A stretch of 64,000 bases of DNA, taken from NCBI RefSeq assembly GCF_003265705.1, contig NW_020313044.1, forward strand, positions 2,251,223-2,315,222. Direction: 5' to 3'. A program made the translations under genes and the position numbers. The notes below the pieces were generated by a model. The model had not been told where the DNA came from. It did not search any database and saw only the letters and a list, made by a program, of their open reading frames with translations. The DNA is from Callorhinus ursinus. Lineage: Eukaryota; Chordata; Mammalia; Carnivora; Otariidae. Below, one piece after another: positions 57,115 through 64,000 of the stretch (positions within the stretch are counted from its first letter, which is position 1; every line of letters starts with the position of its first letter).

Positions 57115-57299
57115 CTTTTTTTTTTTTTAAGATTTTATTTATTCGACAGAGAGATAGAGAGCACAAGCAGGCAGAGAGGCAGGCAGAGAGAGGGGGAGAA
57201 GCAGGCTCTCCGCTGAGCAGGGAGCCCAATGCGGGACTTGATCCCAGGACCCTGGGATCATGACCTGAGCCGAAGGCAGCCACTTAACTGACTGAGGCA
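57115..57299 (-). mobile_element. Can-SINE inserted in a MIR
   Basis: Antisense copy from poly-T and AAGATTTTATTTATTCGACAG to AACTGACTGAGGCA. The usual last bases (CCCAGGCGCCCC) are missing at the head. Perfect target duplication CTCAGGTATGCC at 57103-57114 and 57300-57311. Confidence 0.93.
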
Positions 57300-57549
57300 C
57301 TCAGGTATGCCATTTAATTCTCATGGGAAGCCCGTGAAATGCAGCTGTTATTGTTCCTCATTAACCAAAAAGGAAACTGAAGTGCAAATACTCTGAGAGA
57401 GATGTAGCACAGTGCCAGGACCATGGTAGCCCCCAAATGGAACACGTGGAATGGAATGCTCCTAAGGGTCCAAGGAGACCCTTTGTTCTAGTTCCAAATC
57501 TAATACTTTCATATTATAAATAGGTCGGATTCCACCTACTACAGTGTGT

Positions 57550-57640
57550 CCATTAGTTAACAAATTTATTGAGTTCATGTGCAGGTCCTGTGCTAAGAGC
57601 TGGGGATTTAATGGTGAGTGAGCAGGCTTAGTCTTGAAGT
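57550..57640 (+). repeat. Ancient mammal-wide repeat, first part
   Basis: AACAAATTTATTGAGTTCATG, GGTCCTGTGCTAAGAGCTGG; a plausible continuation is at 58430-58595 (TTTTAGGAAAGGCCTCCTCC, AACATTTAGGCTGAGACTTAA). The material between would be later insertions. Confidence 0.5.
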
Positions 57641-57644
57641 GGAT

Positions 57645-58105
57645 TAAAGGTAGTCTCAAACTCTTTGCACTCCCATGATCGAGAGGTGGGATATATATCC
57701 CATACCTGTGACTCTAGATTGCTTTGACCAATAGAGTACAGAAGAAGTGATGCTATACAGTTTTAAGCCCATTCTTTGAAAGCTTCCACATTGATCTCTT
57801 AGAGCCCTGAGCCATTCTGCAGTAAGGCCATCCACCCTGATTGTGAGACAGCATGCAGAGAGAGGGGCCCCACTGAGCCCAGCCTTCCAGCCACCCCATC
57901 AAGGTACCAGACTTGAGTGACACCTTCAGACCAAGGTACCAGACTTTGAGTGACACACTTTCAGACCAGACCAGCCTCCAGCTGAGTGCCACTGAGAGGC
58001 CCCAGTCAACATCACATAGAGCAGAAGAATCATCCAACCAAACCCTTCCTGGATTACTGGCATACAAAATCATGAGCTGTAACAAACTGTTGTTATAATC
58101 CATAA
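57645..58105 (+). mobile_element. ERVL/MaLR-type LTR with internal duplication
   Basis: TGACTCTAGATTGCTTTGACC, AGAAGTGATGCTATACAGTT, TAGAGCCCTGAGCCATTCTG, GAGCAGAAGAATCATCCAACC and CCTGGATTACTGGCATACAA are landmarks of a mammal-wide ERVL-class LTR. A 32/35-bp near-identical tandem duplication lies at 57901-57967. No internal genes. Confidence 0.65.
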
Positions 58106-58114
58106 TAGGCAAAG

Positions 58115-58240
58115 TTTCCCTATGAAGGGCCAGGTAGTAAATATTTTAGGCCTTACAGACCATACTGTCTCTGTCATATAGTGTTCCTGTTCTGGGTTTT
58201 TAAAATACCCCCTTAAAGATATAAACACACACACACACAC

Positions 58241-58285
<45 letters not shown>

Positions 58286-58370
58286 GTTTTCTAGTTATAC
58301 AAAAACAGGCCGTGAGCTAGATCTGGCCCATGGTCCCACTTTGCCAAACTCTGTTTTAAGCACTAAGATT
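58115..58370 (+). mobile_element. hAT-Charlie-type non-autonomous element
   Basis: GCAAAGTTTCCCTATGAAGGGC, AGGTAGTAAATATTTTAGGCC, ACAAAAACAGGCCGTGAGCTAG, ATCTGGCCCATGGTCCCACTT and TGCCAAACTCTG are the ends and middle of a common element with complementary ends (GGCAAAGTTT / CTTTGCCAAACT). Its centre is replaced by the microsatellite at 58224-58283. Confidence 0.7.
58224..58283 (+). repeat. (AC)n-(TC)n microsatellite
   Basis: Nine AC units, ATA, then 20 TC units (58244-58283). It sits inside the hAT fossil. Confidence 0.97.
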
Positions 58371-58599
58371 TGAGGTAGTTAGTTATCTAGAAACAGCTAA
58401 CCAGAAGAGTCCTTTCCTGCATGAGACTAAACAACTGCAAATAAGACAGACATAAAACAAAAGAATAATAATTAATCAAATAACCGCATAAAGGAGATGG
58501 GCCAGGCTCAATGGGATTTAATGTCACTGAGGGTTTTAGGAAAGGCCTCCTCCAAAAGGCAACATTTAGGCTGAGACTTAAAGAGAAACCCCATACCCA

Positions 58600-58999
58600 T
58601 TAACAGTCACTCCCCATTCCCTTCCTTCTAGTCCCTGACAACCACTAAGCTTCTTTCTCTGTCTCCATAGATTTGCCTATTCTGGATATTTCATATAAAT
58701 GAAATCATACATATGTCTTTTTGTGAATTTTTTTTTCACTTAGCATAATGTTTTCAAGGTTCATCCATGCAGTAGCATGCATTAGTACTTCTTTCCTTTT
58801 TATGACTGAATATCATTCCTATTGTATGGATACAACATTTTATCTCTTCATCAGACAATGGACATTTAGATTGTTTCCATTTTTTGGCTGTTATAAATAA
58901 CGCTACTATGAACATTCACATGAAAGTTGTTTGCACACCTGTTTTCAATTGCCTTGGGTATATATTGAGGAGTGGAGTTTTGAGAGCATGTGGTAACTA
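58600..58999 (-). mobile_element. Old L1 3'UTR fragment
   Basis: Antisense landmarks are CCTGACAACCACTAAGCTTC, TTGCCTATTCTGGATATTTC, TTAGCATAATGTTTTCAAGG, TCATCCATGCAGTAGCATGC, TTGGCTGTTATAAATAACGC and ATATTGAGGAGTGGAGTTTTG. It is the host of the younger L1 that follows. Confidence 0.88.
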
Positions 59000-59290
59000 T
59001 GTAGGCCTCCTTTTTTTTAATTTTATTTTATTATGTTATGTTAATCACCATACATTACATCATTAGTTTTTGATGTAGTGTTCCATGATTCATTGTTTGT
59101 GCATAACACCCAGTGCTCCACTCAATATGTGCCCTCCTTAATACCCATCACCAGGCTAACCCATCCCCCCACCCCCCTCCCCTCTAGAACCCTCAGTTTG
59201 TTTCTCAGAATCCATAGTCTCTCATGGTTCCTTCCCCCCCTTCATTTTTCCCTTCCTACTATCTTTTTTTTTTTTTTAAGATTTTATGTA

Positions 59291-59487
59291 GGGCGCCTGG
59301 GTGGCTTAGTTGGTTAAGCGACTGCCTTCAGCTCAGGTCATGATCCCGGAGTCCCCAGATCGAGTCCTGCCTTGGGCTCCCTGCTCGGCGAGGGGCCTGC
59401 TTCTCCCTCTAACCCTCCCCGCTCTTATGTACTCTCTCTCTCTCTCTCATTCTCACTCTCTCAAAATAAATAAATAAATAAATCTTT
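59291..59487 (+). mobile_element. Can-SINE, plus copy of an inverted pair
   Basis: GGGCGCCTGGGTGGCTTAGTTGG to AAATAAATAAATAAATAAATC. AAGATTTTATGTA on its left and AAAATTTTATTTA on its right are the tail of the minus-strand SINE, so it seems to have landed in that tail. Confidence 0.9.
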
Positions 59488-59498
59488 TTTAAAAAATT

Positions 59499-59651
59499 TT
59501 ATTTATTTATTTGACAGAGAGAGATACAGTGAGAGAAGGAACACAAGCAGGGGGAGTGGGAGAGCCCAATGCGGGGCTCAATCCCAGGACCCTGGGATCA
59601 TGACCTGAGCTGAAGGCAGACACTTAACGACTGAGCCACCCAGGCGCCCCC
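59499..59651 (-). mobile_element. Can-SINE, minus copy of an inverted pair, internally deleted
   Basis: AATTTTATTTATTTATTTGACAG to CTGAGCCACCCAGGCGCCCC. Roughly 40 bases between GGGAGTGGGAGAG and CCCAATGCGGGG are missing against its relatives. Its 3' tail probably begins at 59266, left of the plus copy. Confidence 0.88.
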
Positions 59652-59810
59652 TTGTTTTTTTTTTTAACATATATTATTTGTTTCAGAGGTACAAGTCTGT
59701 GATTCAACAGTCTTACACAATTCACAGTGCTCACCATAGCACACACCCTCCCCAATGTCCATTACCCAGCCATCCCATCCCTCCCACCCCCCTGTATGCC
59801 TCCATTTTTT

Positions 59811-60001
59811 TTTAAAGATTTTATTTATTTATTTGAGAGAGAGAGAATGAGAGATAGAGAGCATGAGAGGGAAGAGGGTCAGAGGGAGAAGCAGACTCCC
59901 TGCTGAGCAGGGAGCCCGATGCAGGACTCGATCCCGGGACTCCAGGATCATGACCTGAGCCAAAGGCAGACGCTTAACCAACTGAGCCACCCAGGCGCCC
60001 C
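59811..60001 (-). mobile_element. Can-SINE with perfect 16-bp target duplication
   Basis: AAAGATTTTATTTATTTATTTG to GCCACCCAGGCGCCCC. TATGCCTCCATTTTTT flanks it unchanged at 59795-59810 and 60002-60017. Part of that target is the L1's own target duplication, so it landed at the L1 edge. Confidence 0.96.
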
Positions 60002-60224
60002 TATGCCTCCATTTTTTAATCAATAACTATGGGTTAGAGGATAGACTGGTCTAACTGGCTTAAACCTAAGTCACATGCTCTATTCCTGGTGCTCAGGGTG
60101 GAGCCAGTTTCACTATAACTACATGGACTAAGGAGAGAATGATGGTTCATCAGAAGGAGATGAGGTACAGTTACCAGATGGAAAATGAATGGACTCTAAG
60201 CAGCAAATCCACAGATGACCACTG

Positions 60225-60270
60225 CAAATAGCTACATTTATTGAATGCTTACTGTGAGCCGGACACTGGA
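60225..60270 (-). repeat. MIR SINE, first part (split)
   Basis: AGCTACATTTATTGAATGCTTACTG and GCCGGACACTGGACTAAG start a reversed MIR, which resumes at 61091-61260 with TATATGCATCATCTCATTTAA, CCATTTTACAGATGAGAAAAC and AAGTTGCCTGAGTCTGTATAG. Confidence 0.85.
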
Positions 60271-60275
60271 CTAAG

Positions 60276-61085
60276 TGATGTGGGAAACAAAGGCAAAAAA
60301 AAAAAAAATTAAATTTCCTTGGTACTTACAACCCATTGACAAGTCCTTGAAATGGGCAGAGCAACCTTCCTCTAGGAACTCAGCTGCCTCAATGTTGACA
60401 CTTTACTAAGAGCAAAAGGCAATCTTAGCTTAATATTGTCCTGACCCACCCCGCCAGGATCCTCTAAGTCTACTTTTTTTTTTTAAGATTTTATTTGTTT
60501 ATTTGACAGAGAGAGAGAGATAGCGAGAGCAGGAACACAAGCAGGGGGAGTGGGAGAGGGAGAAGCAGGCCCCCCGCCGAGCAGGGAGCCCGATGCGGGG
60601 CTCAATCCCAGGACCCTGGGATCATGATCTGAGCCGAAGGCAGAGGCTTAACGACTGAGCCACCCAGGCGCCCCATCCTCTAAGTCTACTTTAACCTATA
60701 AAAATTCTTTTGGAAACTTCCTTTATCTCTACCCCCCAAGATATATGTTAGCAATCATCCTCCAAGCATATGGGCCACTGATAAACATCTCAAGGGTCTC
60801 ATGACTAAGGTTTTACTGAGCAGTAATAAATGACCTTTTCCTAACAGTAGCTAGCCCCTTCAAGGTCCTGGAAACCTTGCTTCCAAAATTCCTTAGAGAC
60901 TTACGCTATCCCTAACCCCCTCCTAACTTGAAAGTATATAATCAGCCAATCCTCACAATCCCAGTGCAGCTCTTTTTGCCCATGGATCTTGTCCCCATGC
61001 TTTAATAAAACAACCTTTTTGCACCAAAGAAGTCTCAGGAATTCTTTCTAGACTGTTTGCTACAAACCCCAACATTTCCACATCA
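60276..61085 (+). mobile_element. ERV1-type solo LTR, complete
   Basis: Starts TGATGTGG and ends CCACATCA, exact inverted repeats of each other. Flanked by CTAAG on both sides (60271-60275, 61086-61090). Near the 3' end AGTATATAATCAGCC is a TATA-like site, about 80 bases upstream of the polyadenylation signal in CTTTAATAAAACAACC, then TTTTTGCACCAAAGAAGTCTC. This U3-R-U5 order is typical of gammaretrovirus-like LTRs, and the wording is familiar to me from carnivoran ERV1 LTRs. About 0.6 kb once the nested SINE is discounted. No gag, pol or env, hence solo. Confidence 0.88.
60477..60674 (-). mobile_element. Can-SINE nested in the solo LTR
   Basis: Antisense copy, AAGATTTTATTTGTTTATTTG to GAGCCACCCAGGCGCCCC. 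Perfect 18-bp target duplication ATCCTCTAAGTCTACTTT at 60459-60476 and 60675-60692; very recent. Confidence 0.97.
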
Positions 61086-61090
61086 CTAAG

Positions 61091-61260
61091 TATATGCATC
61101 ATCTCATTTAATCTTCATAGCAATCTCCCACGGGTTTTGTTATTCCCATTTTACAGATGAGAAAACTGAGTTTCAGAAAAATTGAGTAAGTTGCCTGAGT
61201 CTGTATAGCTGGGAGGTGGGAATCGGAACCAAAGTCTGGTTGCAAAGCAAAGTGTCAAAG
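61091..61260 (-). repeat. MIR SINE, second part
   Basis: Continuation of the MIR begun at 60225: ATCTCATTTAATCTTCATAGC, CCCATTTTACAGATGAG, GTATAGCTGGGAGGTGGG. Confidence 0.87.
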
Positions 61261-61294
61261 AAAAAAACCAATTCTGAGCCATGTTGACTAATTT

Positions 61295-61412
61295 TTTTTA
61301 AGCAGGCTCCATGCCCAGCATGGGGCTTGAATTCATGATCCTGAGATCAAGACCTGAGCCAAGAACCAAGAGTCAGATGCTTAACTGACTGAGCCACACA
61401 GGTGGCTCACAG
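61295..61412 (-). mobile_element. Older Can-SINE fragment
   Basis: AGCAGGCTCCATGCCCAGCATG, GGGGCTTGAATTCATGATCC, TTAACTGACTGAGCCACACAGG: the 5' two-thirds of an older copy in antisense. Confidence 0.88.
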
Positions 61413-61475
61413 CTTCTGAGCTATGTTAAAATATATCTGCTAGAGTCTCTTTTATTTTATTTTCCCAATACTTTT

Positions 61476-61667
61476 TTTAAAAGATTTTATTCATTTATTT
61501 GAGAAAGAGTGAGCGAGAGAGAGAGCACAAGCTGGAGGGGAAAGGCAGAGGGAGAAGCAGGCTCCCTGCTGACCAGGGAGCCTGACACTGGGTTCAACAC
61601 CAGGACCTTGGGATCATGACATGAGCTGAAGACAGACACTTAACCGACCAAGCCACCCAGATGCCCC
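61476..61667 (-). mobile_element. Can-SINE, second pile-up, copy A
   Basis: Antisense copy, AAAAGATTTTATTCATTTATTTG to AGCCACCCAGATGCCCC. Flanked by TTCCCAATACTTTT (61462-61475) and TTCCCAATACCATTTT (61668-61683). Confidence 0.93.
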
Positions 61668-61683
61668 TTCCCAATACCATTTT

Positions 61684-61890
61684 TTTTTTTAAGATTTATC
61701 TATTTATTTGAGAGAGAGAGTGTGTGCATGCATGAGTGGGCCTGGGGGGGGGGGCAGAGGGAAAGGGGGAGAAATCCTCAAGCAGAATTAAGCTCCTGCC
61801 GAGTGGGGCTTAATCCCAGGACCCTGAGATCACAATCTAAGCTGAGATCAAGAATCTGAAGCTCAACCGACTGAGTCACCCAGGTGCCCC
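61684..61890 (-). mobile_element. Can-SINE, second pile-up, copy B
   Basis: Antisense copy, AAGATTTATCTATTTATTTG to GAGTCACCCAGGTGCCCC, with G11 at 61744-61754 and TGTGTGCATGCATGAG inside. Flanked by TTCCCAATACCATTTT and TTCCCAATACTTTT (61891-61904), the same target word as copy A. Confidence 0.93.
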
Positions 61891-61904
61891 TTCCCAATAC
61901 TTTT

Positions 61905-62954
61905 ATAATCAAAGGAGAGGTGTCTGTGTAACCAAAATTTTCCTTTCATATCATGGACAGGGAAGAACAGGTTTTTATAATGAAAAAATCACAGCTGACT
62001 TTCTTCCTTTAGATTTCCAAGAAAGCTTCCAATTTTGTCAGACCACATCACTGGCATTGAGATTAAACAGATATATTTCTCAGAAAGCCCCCCATGCTTC
62101 TTGTAACCACCGGTCCTTTTCTAAGATGTCGAGTAAAAATTCAGCTAAATTCTTCCTGTCATGACATTAGGAAATGCAGAACTCCACATCAGGCTCTTAA
62201 CCTCCTTCAGATATGATTTACAAGAGCCCTTATCTCAGGCTCATCTGTAGTCCTCATGGTGAGGACCTAAGGCGAGGGATCTCTGACTCCCCACTCTCTG
62301 CTCTGGTAGTCTACAGCCTGAATGATGTGAGATGGATGGGAAAGAAAATGGGAGGTTGCCAGAGTTGAAGGTGTATAAGGAGTTGCATTTTGTTGCCCCA
62401 CACTTTCTGCCAATTCCAAAAGGCCAGCCTTTGGAATATCATGGCAGAATAATTTTGAGTTAAGCTGCATATTGTACCAAGCTTCATACTAAGAAGCAGG
62501 CTCATAGCATCACACTGACTCTTCCTTGAGAGACCCCTTTCCACCACCTCCTCCTCCCAATACACACACATTCCCATCAAGGAAACTTGCATCCTAAACC
62601 CTTGAAAGATTTACTGCCAGTACCACAGACAAATTAGTGAATACTCCGGCAGTTGATTCCAAAGACAGGATGCTCATTTGCATGAGAAGTTGCATGTCAT
62701 TTGCATTATATTTGCAAGTCATTTGCATATCATGTCTTCCCTGTCAAAATGTACATAAATCCTTTCTACTTTCTTTTCTTTTTTCTTTTTTTCTTTTCTA
62801 AAAAGGACTACGCCTCCACATCCTGCCCAGACTGTCTGGTAAAATTACTAGTTGAGTATTCCTAGCTTGATTGTGAAGAGCCTCACATGCCATGCCGAGG
62901 AGATCTCAAACTATAGAGAATCCCCAAGAATATCAGAACTTGGTTTGAGATATT
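61905..62954. other. Unique sequence with octamer cluster
   Basis: No gene recognised. It contains three perfect ATTTGCAT motifs within 53 bases (62676-62728) followed by a T/C-rich tract (62766-62800). The context could be an old LTR, but I cannot identify ends. Confidence 0.5.
62676..62728. promoter_or_regulatory. Cluster of three octamer motifs
   Basis: ATTTGCAT at 62676-62683, 62699-62706 and 62721-62728, all the same strand, spaced 23 and 22 bases start to start (about two helical turns). ATTTGCAT is the binding sequence of POU-family (Oct) factors. No flanking gene supports a function. Confidence 0.5.
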
Positions 62955-63060
62955 TCATTCATTCGTTCACTTATTCAACAAATCTTTATTGAGCACCTAT
63001 GATGTGCCAGGCACTGTTCTAGGTGTTGAGGATGTATGTGTCAACAATGAGATTAAAAAG
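62955..63060 (+). repeat. Ancient mammal-wide repeat fragment
   Basis: TCATTCATTCGTTCACTTATTC, CTTTATTGAGCACCTATGATG, GTGCCAGGCACTGTTCTAGG: same start as the repeat at 29985, cut off by the SINE that follows. Confidence 0.65.
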
Positions 63061-63073
63061 AATTACAACATTA

Positions 63074-63275
63074 GGGGGCACCTAGGTGGCTCAGTCGTTA
63101 GGCGTCTGCTTTCAGCTCGGGTCATGATCCCGGGGTCCTGGAATCGAGCCCCGAGCCCCGCATCGGGCTCCCTGCTCGGCAGGAAGCCTGCTTCTCCCTC
63201 TCCCACTCCCCCTGCTTGTGTTCCCTCTCTCACTGTGTCTCTCTCTGTCAAATAAATAAATTAATTAATTAAAAA
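63074..63275 (+). mobile_element. Can-SINE
   Basis: GGGGGCACCTAGGTGGCTCAGTC to CAAATAAATAAATTAATTAATT. It carries a 6-bp duplication in box B (GAGCCCCGAGCCCCGCATC) and an unusual TTAATTAA-type tail. No clear target duplication. Confidence 0.92.
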
Positions 63276-64000
63276 AATAATTATTAAAAGTTAAATGCCG
63301 TCATTTCAGAAGATTACTTGGCACCAATCTGATCAATAAATATGAGTGGGAACTAATACTAAAATCTCCTCAAAGTACTTGGTTATAAGGTCATCATCTG
63401 GGTATTATAGACTATGCTTACATTTTTAAAAAAGATTAATCCTGAAATTAAATAACAAATGTTCTAATGGGTACTGAAGACCCCGACAATGATGAGCCAT
63501 GAAAAACCCCAGGTTTGAGAAGAACCAACTGGGAAGCCAGTAAAAGATTTAGGCAGGGAAAGGACCTGGGTTTGTGTCTTAATAAAGGGGCAGCTACATG
63601 GAGGGTGGGCTAGAAGCTGCTTGAGGCCAGAGATCAAAGAGGTTTTGATAGTCTGGGTGTGCCTCAAATGTGGGGCTGTCCACACTGCCAGCTTCCTAAG
63701 TCTATGGCCCCCTCACTGCTGTCTGTCTGAAATCGAGTCATATTACATATATGGTAGCTTTGGAAGTATTCAATAAAAATTTGTACAGTCACAGAGAAGG
63801 GTCATAACACACATTGTTTCACTTAAAAACTCAGCTCTAGATGTGTCTATTCAAATTCTCTCATGTAGCCATAAGTGTTAGGTGCTTTTCAACTCTTCTA
63901 TCACCCAGTTCTCAACTGACTCTAGTCTCTCTCTTCTTGATCTTTTAATCTCTAGAACTCCAAACTCATCACCTCTTCATTTTGTGGAGCAATGCAGCTT
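63276..64000. other. Unique non-coding sequence
   Basis: No gene or repeat recognised to the window end. Confidence 0.5.

Larger units (their letters stand above)
59011..59792 (-). mobile_element. Young carnivoran L1 3'UTR, nested
   Basis: Antisense: poly-T, TGTTATGTTAATCACCATAC, TTGATGTAGTGTTCCATGAT, ACCCATCACCAGGCTAACCC, then beyond two SINEs AACATATATTATTTGTTTCAG, TGATTCAACAGTCTTACAC and CCCCAATGTCCATTACCCAG. Target duplication TGTAGGCCTCC (59000-59010) against TGTATGCCTCC (59793-59803), one mismatch. Only 3'UTR, no ORF. Confidence 0.9.

Overview
This window is nuclear DNA from a mammal, most likely an arctoid carnivoran (bear, seal or mustelid side of the order). The evidence is about 30 copies of a tRNA-Lys-derived Can-SINE. 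These have an A box containing GGTGGCTCAGT, a B box containing GGGATCGAGCCC, a CT-rich middle, and an (AAATAA)n / AAATCTT / poly-A tail. There are also several 3' ends of the young carnivoran L1. The SINE bodies differ from the dog SINEC_Cf and felid forms as I remember them, which is why I place it in Arctoidea; this rests on memory, not on a search.

I found no protein-coding exon, tRNA, rRNA or other conventional gene that I can support. The open frames are short. The longest (284 codons, minus strand, 4535-5389) starts inside a CA/CG microsatellite and has no family features. The window therefore looks like intron or intergenic sequence around one likely promoter: a CpG island at about 50095-50565. 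It carries a CRE-type site, CCAAT, an NRF1-like site, GC boxes and a NotI site. A reasonable splice donor lies inside it on the minus strand, so the most likely reading is a leftward gene whose first exon is here and whose first intron fills much of the left part. The gene itself is not identifiable, and rightward transcription is not excluded.

Layout. 1-13 kb: mostly unique sequence with one old L1 3' end (2440-4016), MIRs, scattered SINEs and three CA/TC microsatellites. 13-15 kb: a SINE pile-up, three copies inserted one after another at one target site, then two more. 15-26 kb: L2, MIR and MaLR LTR fossils, one young L1 3' end (19684-19989), and a repeat-poor block at 25.0-25.8 kb that may be a conserved non-coding element. 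26-49 kb: alternating unique sequence, MIRs and SINEs, including several MIRs split by later insertions and two more young L1 3' ends. 50-51 kb: the CpG island. 53-63 kb: the most layered part, with MaLR/ERVL LTRs, hAT fossils, an L1-in-L1 nest holding an inverted SINE pair, a complete ERV1-type solo LTR with target duplication, a second SINE pile-up at one site, and a cluster of three perfect octamer (ATTTGCAT) motifs.

The value of the window lies mainly in its insertion stratigraphy: old MIR/L2, then MaLR/hAT, then carnivoran L1, ERV1 and Can-SINE, readable directly from target-site duplications. I saw no evidence of an undescribed biochemical system.
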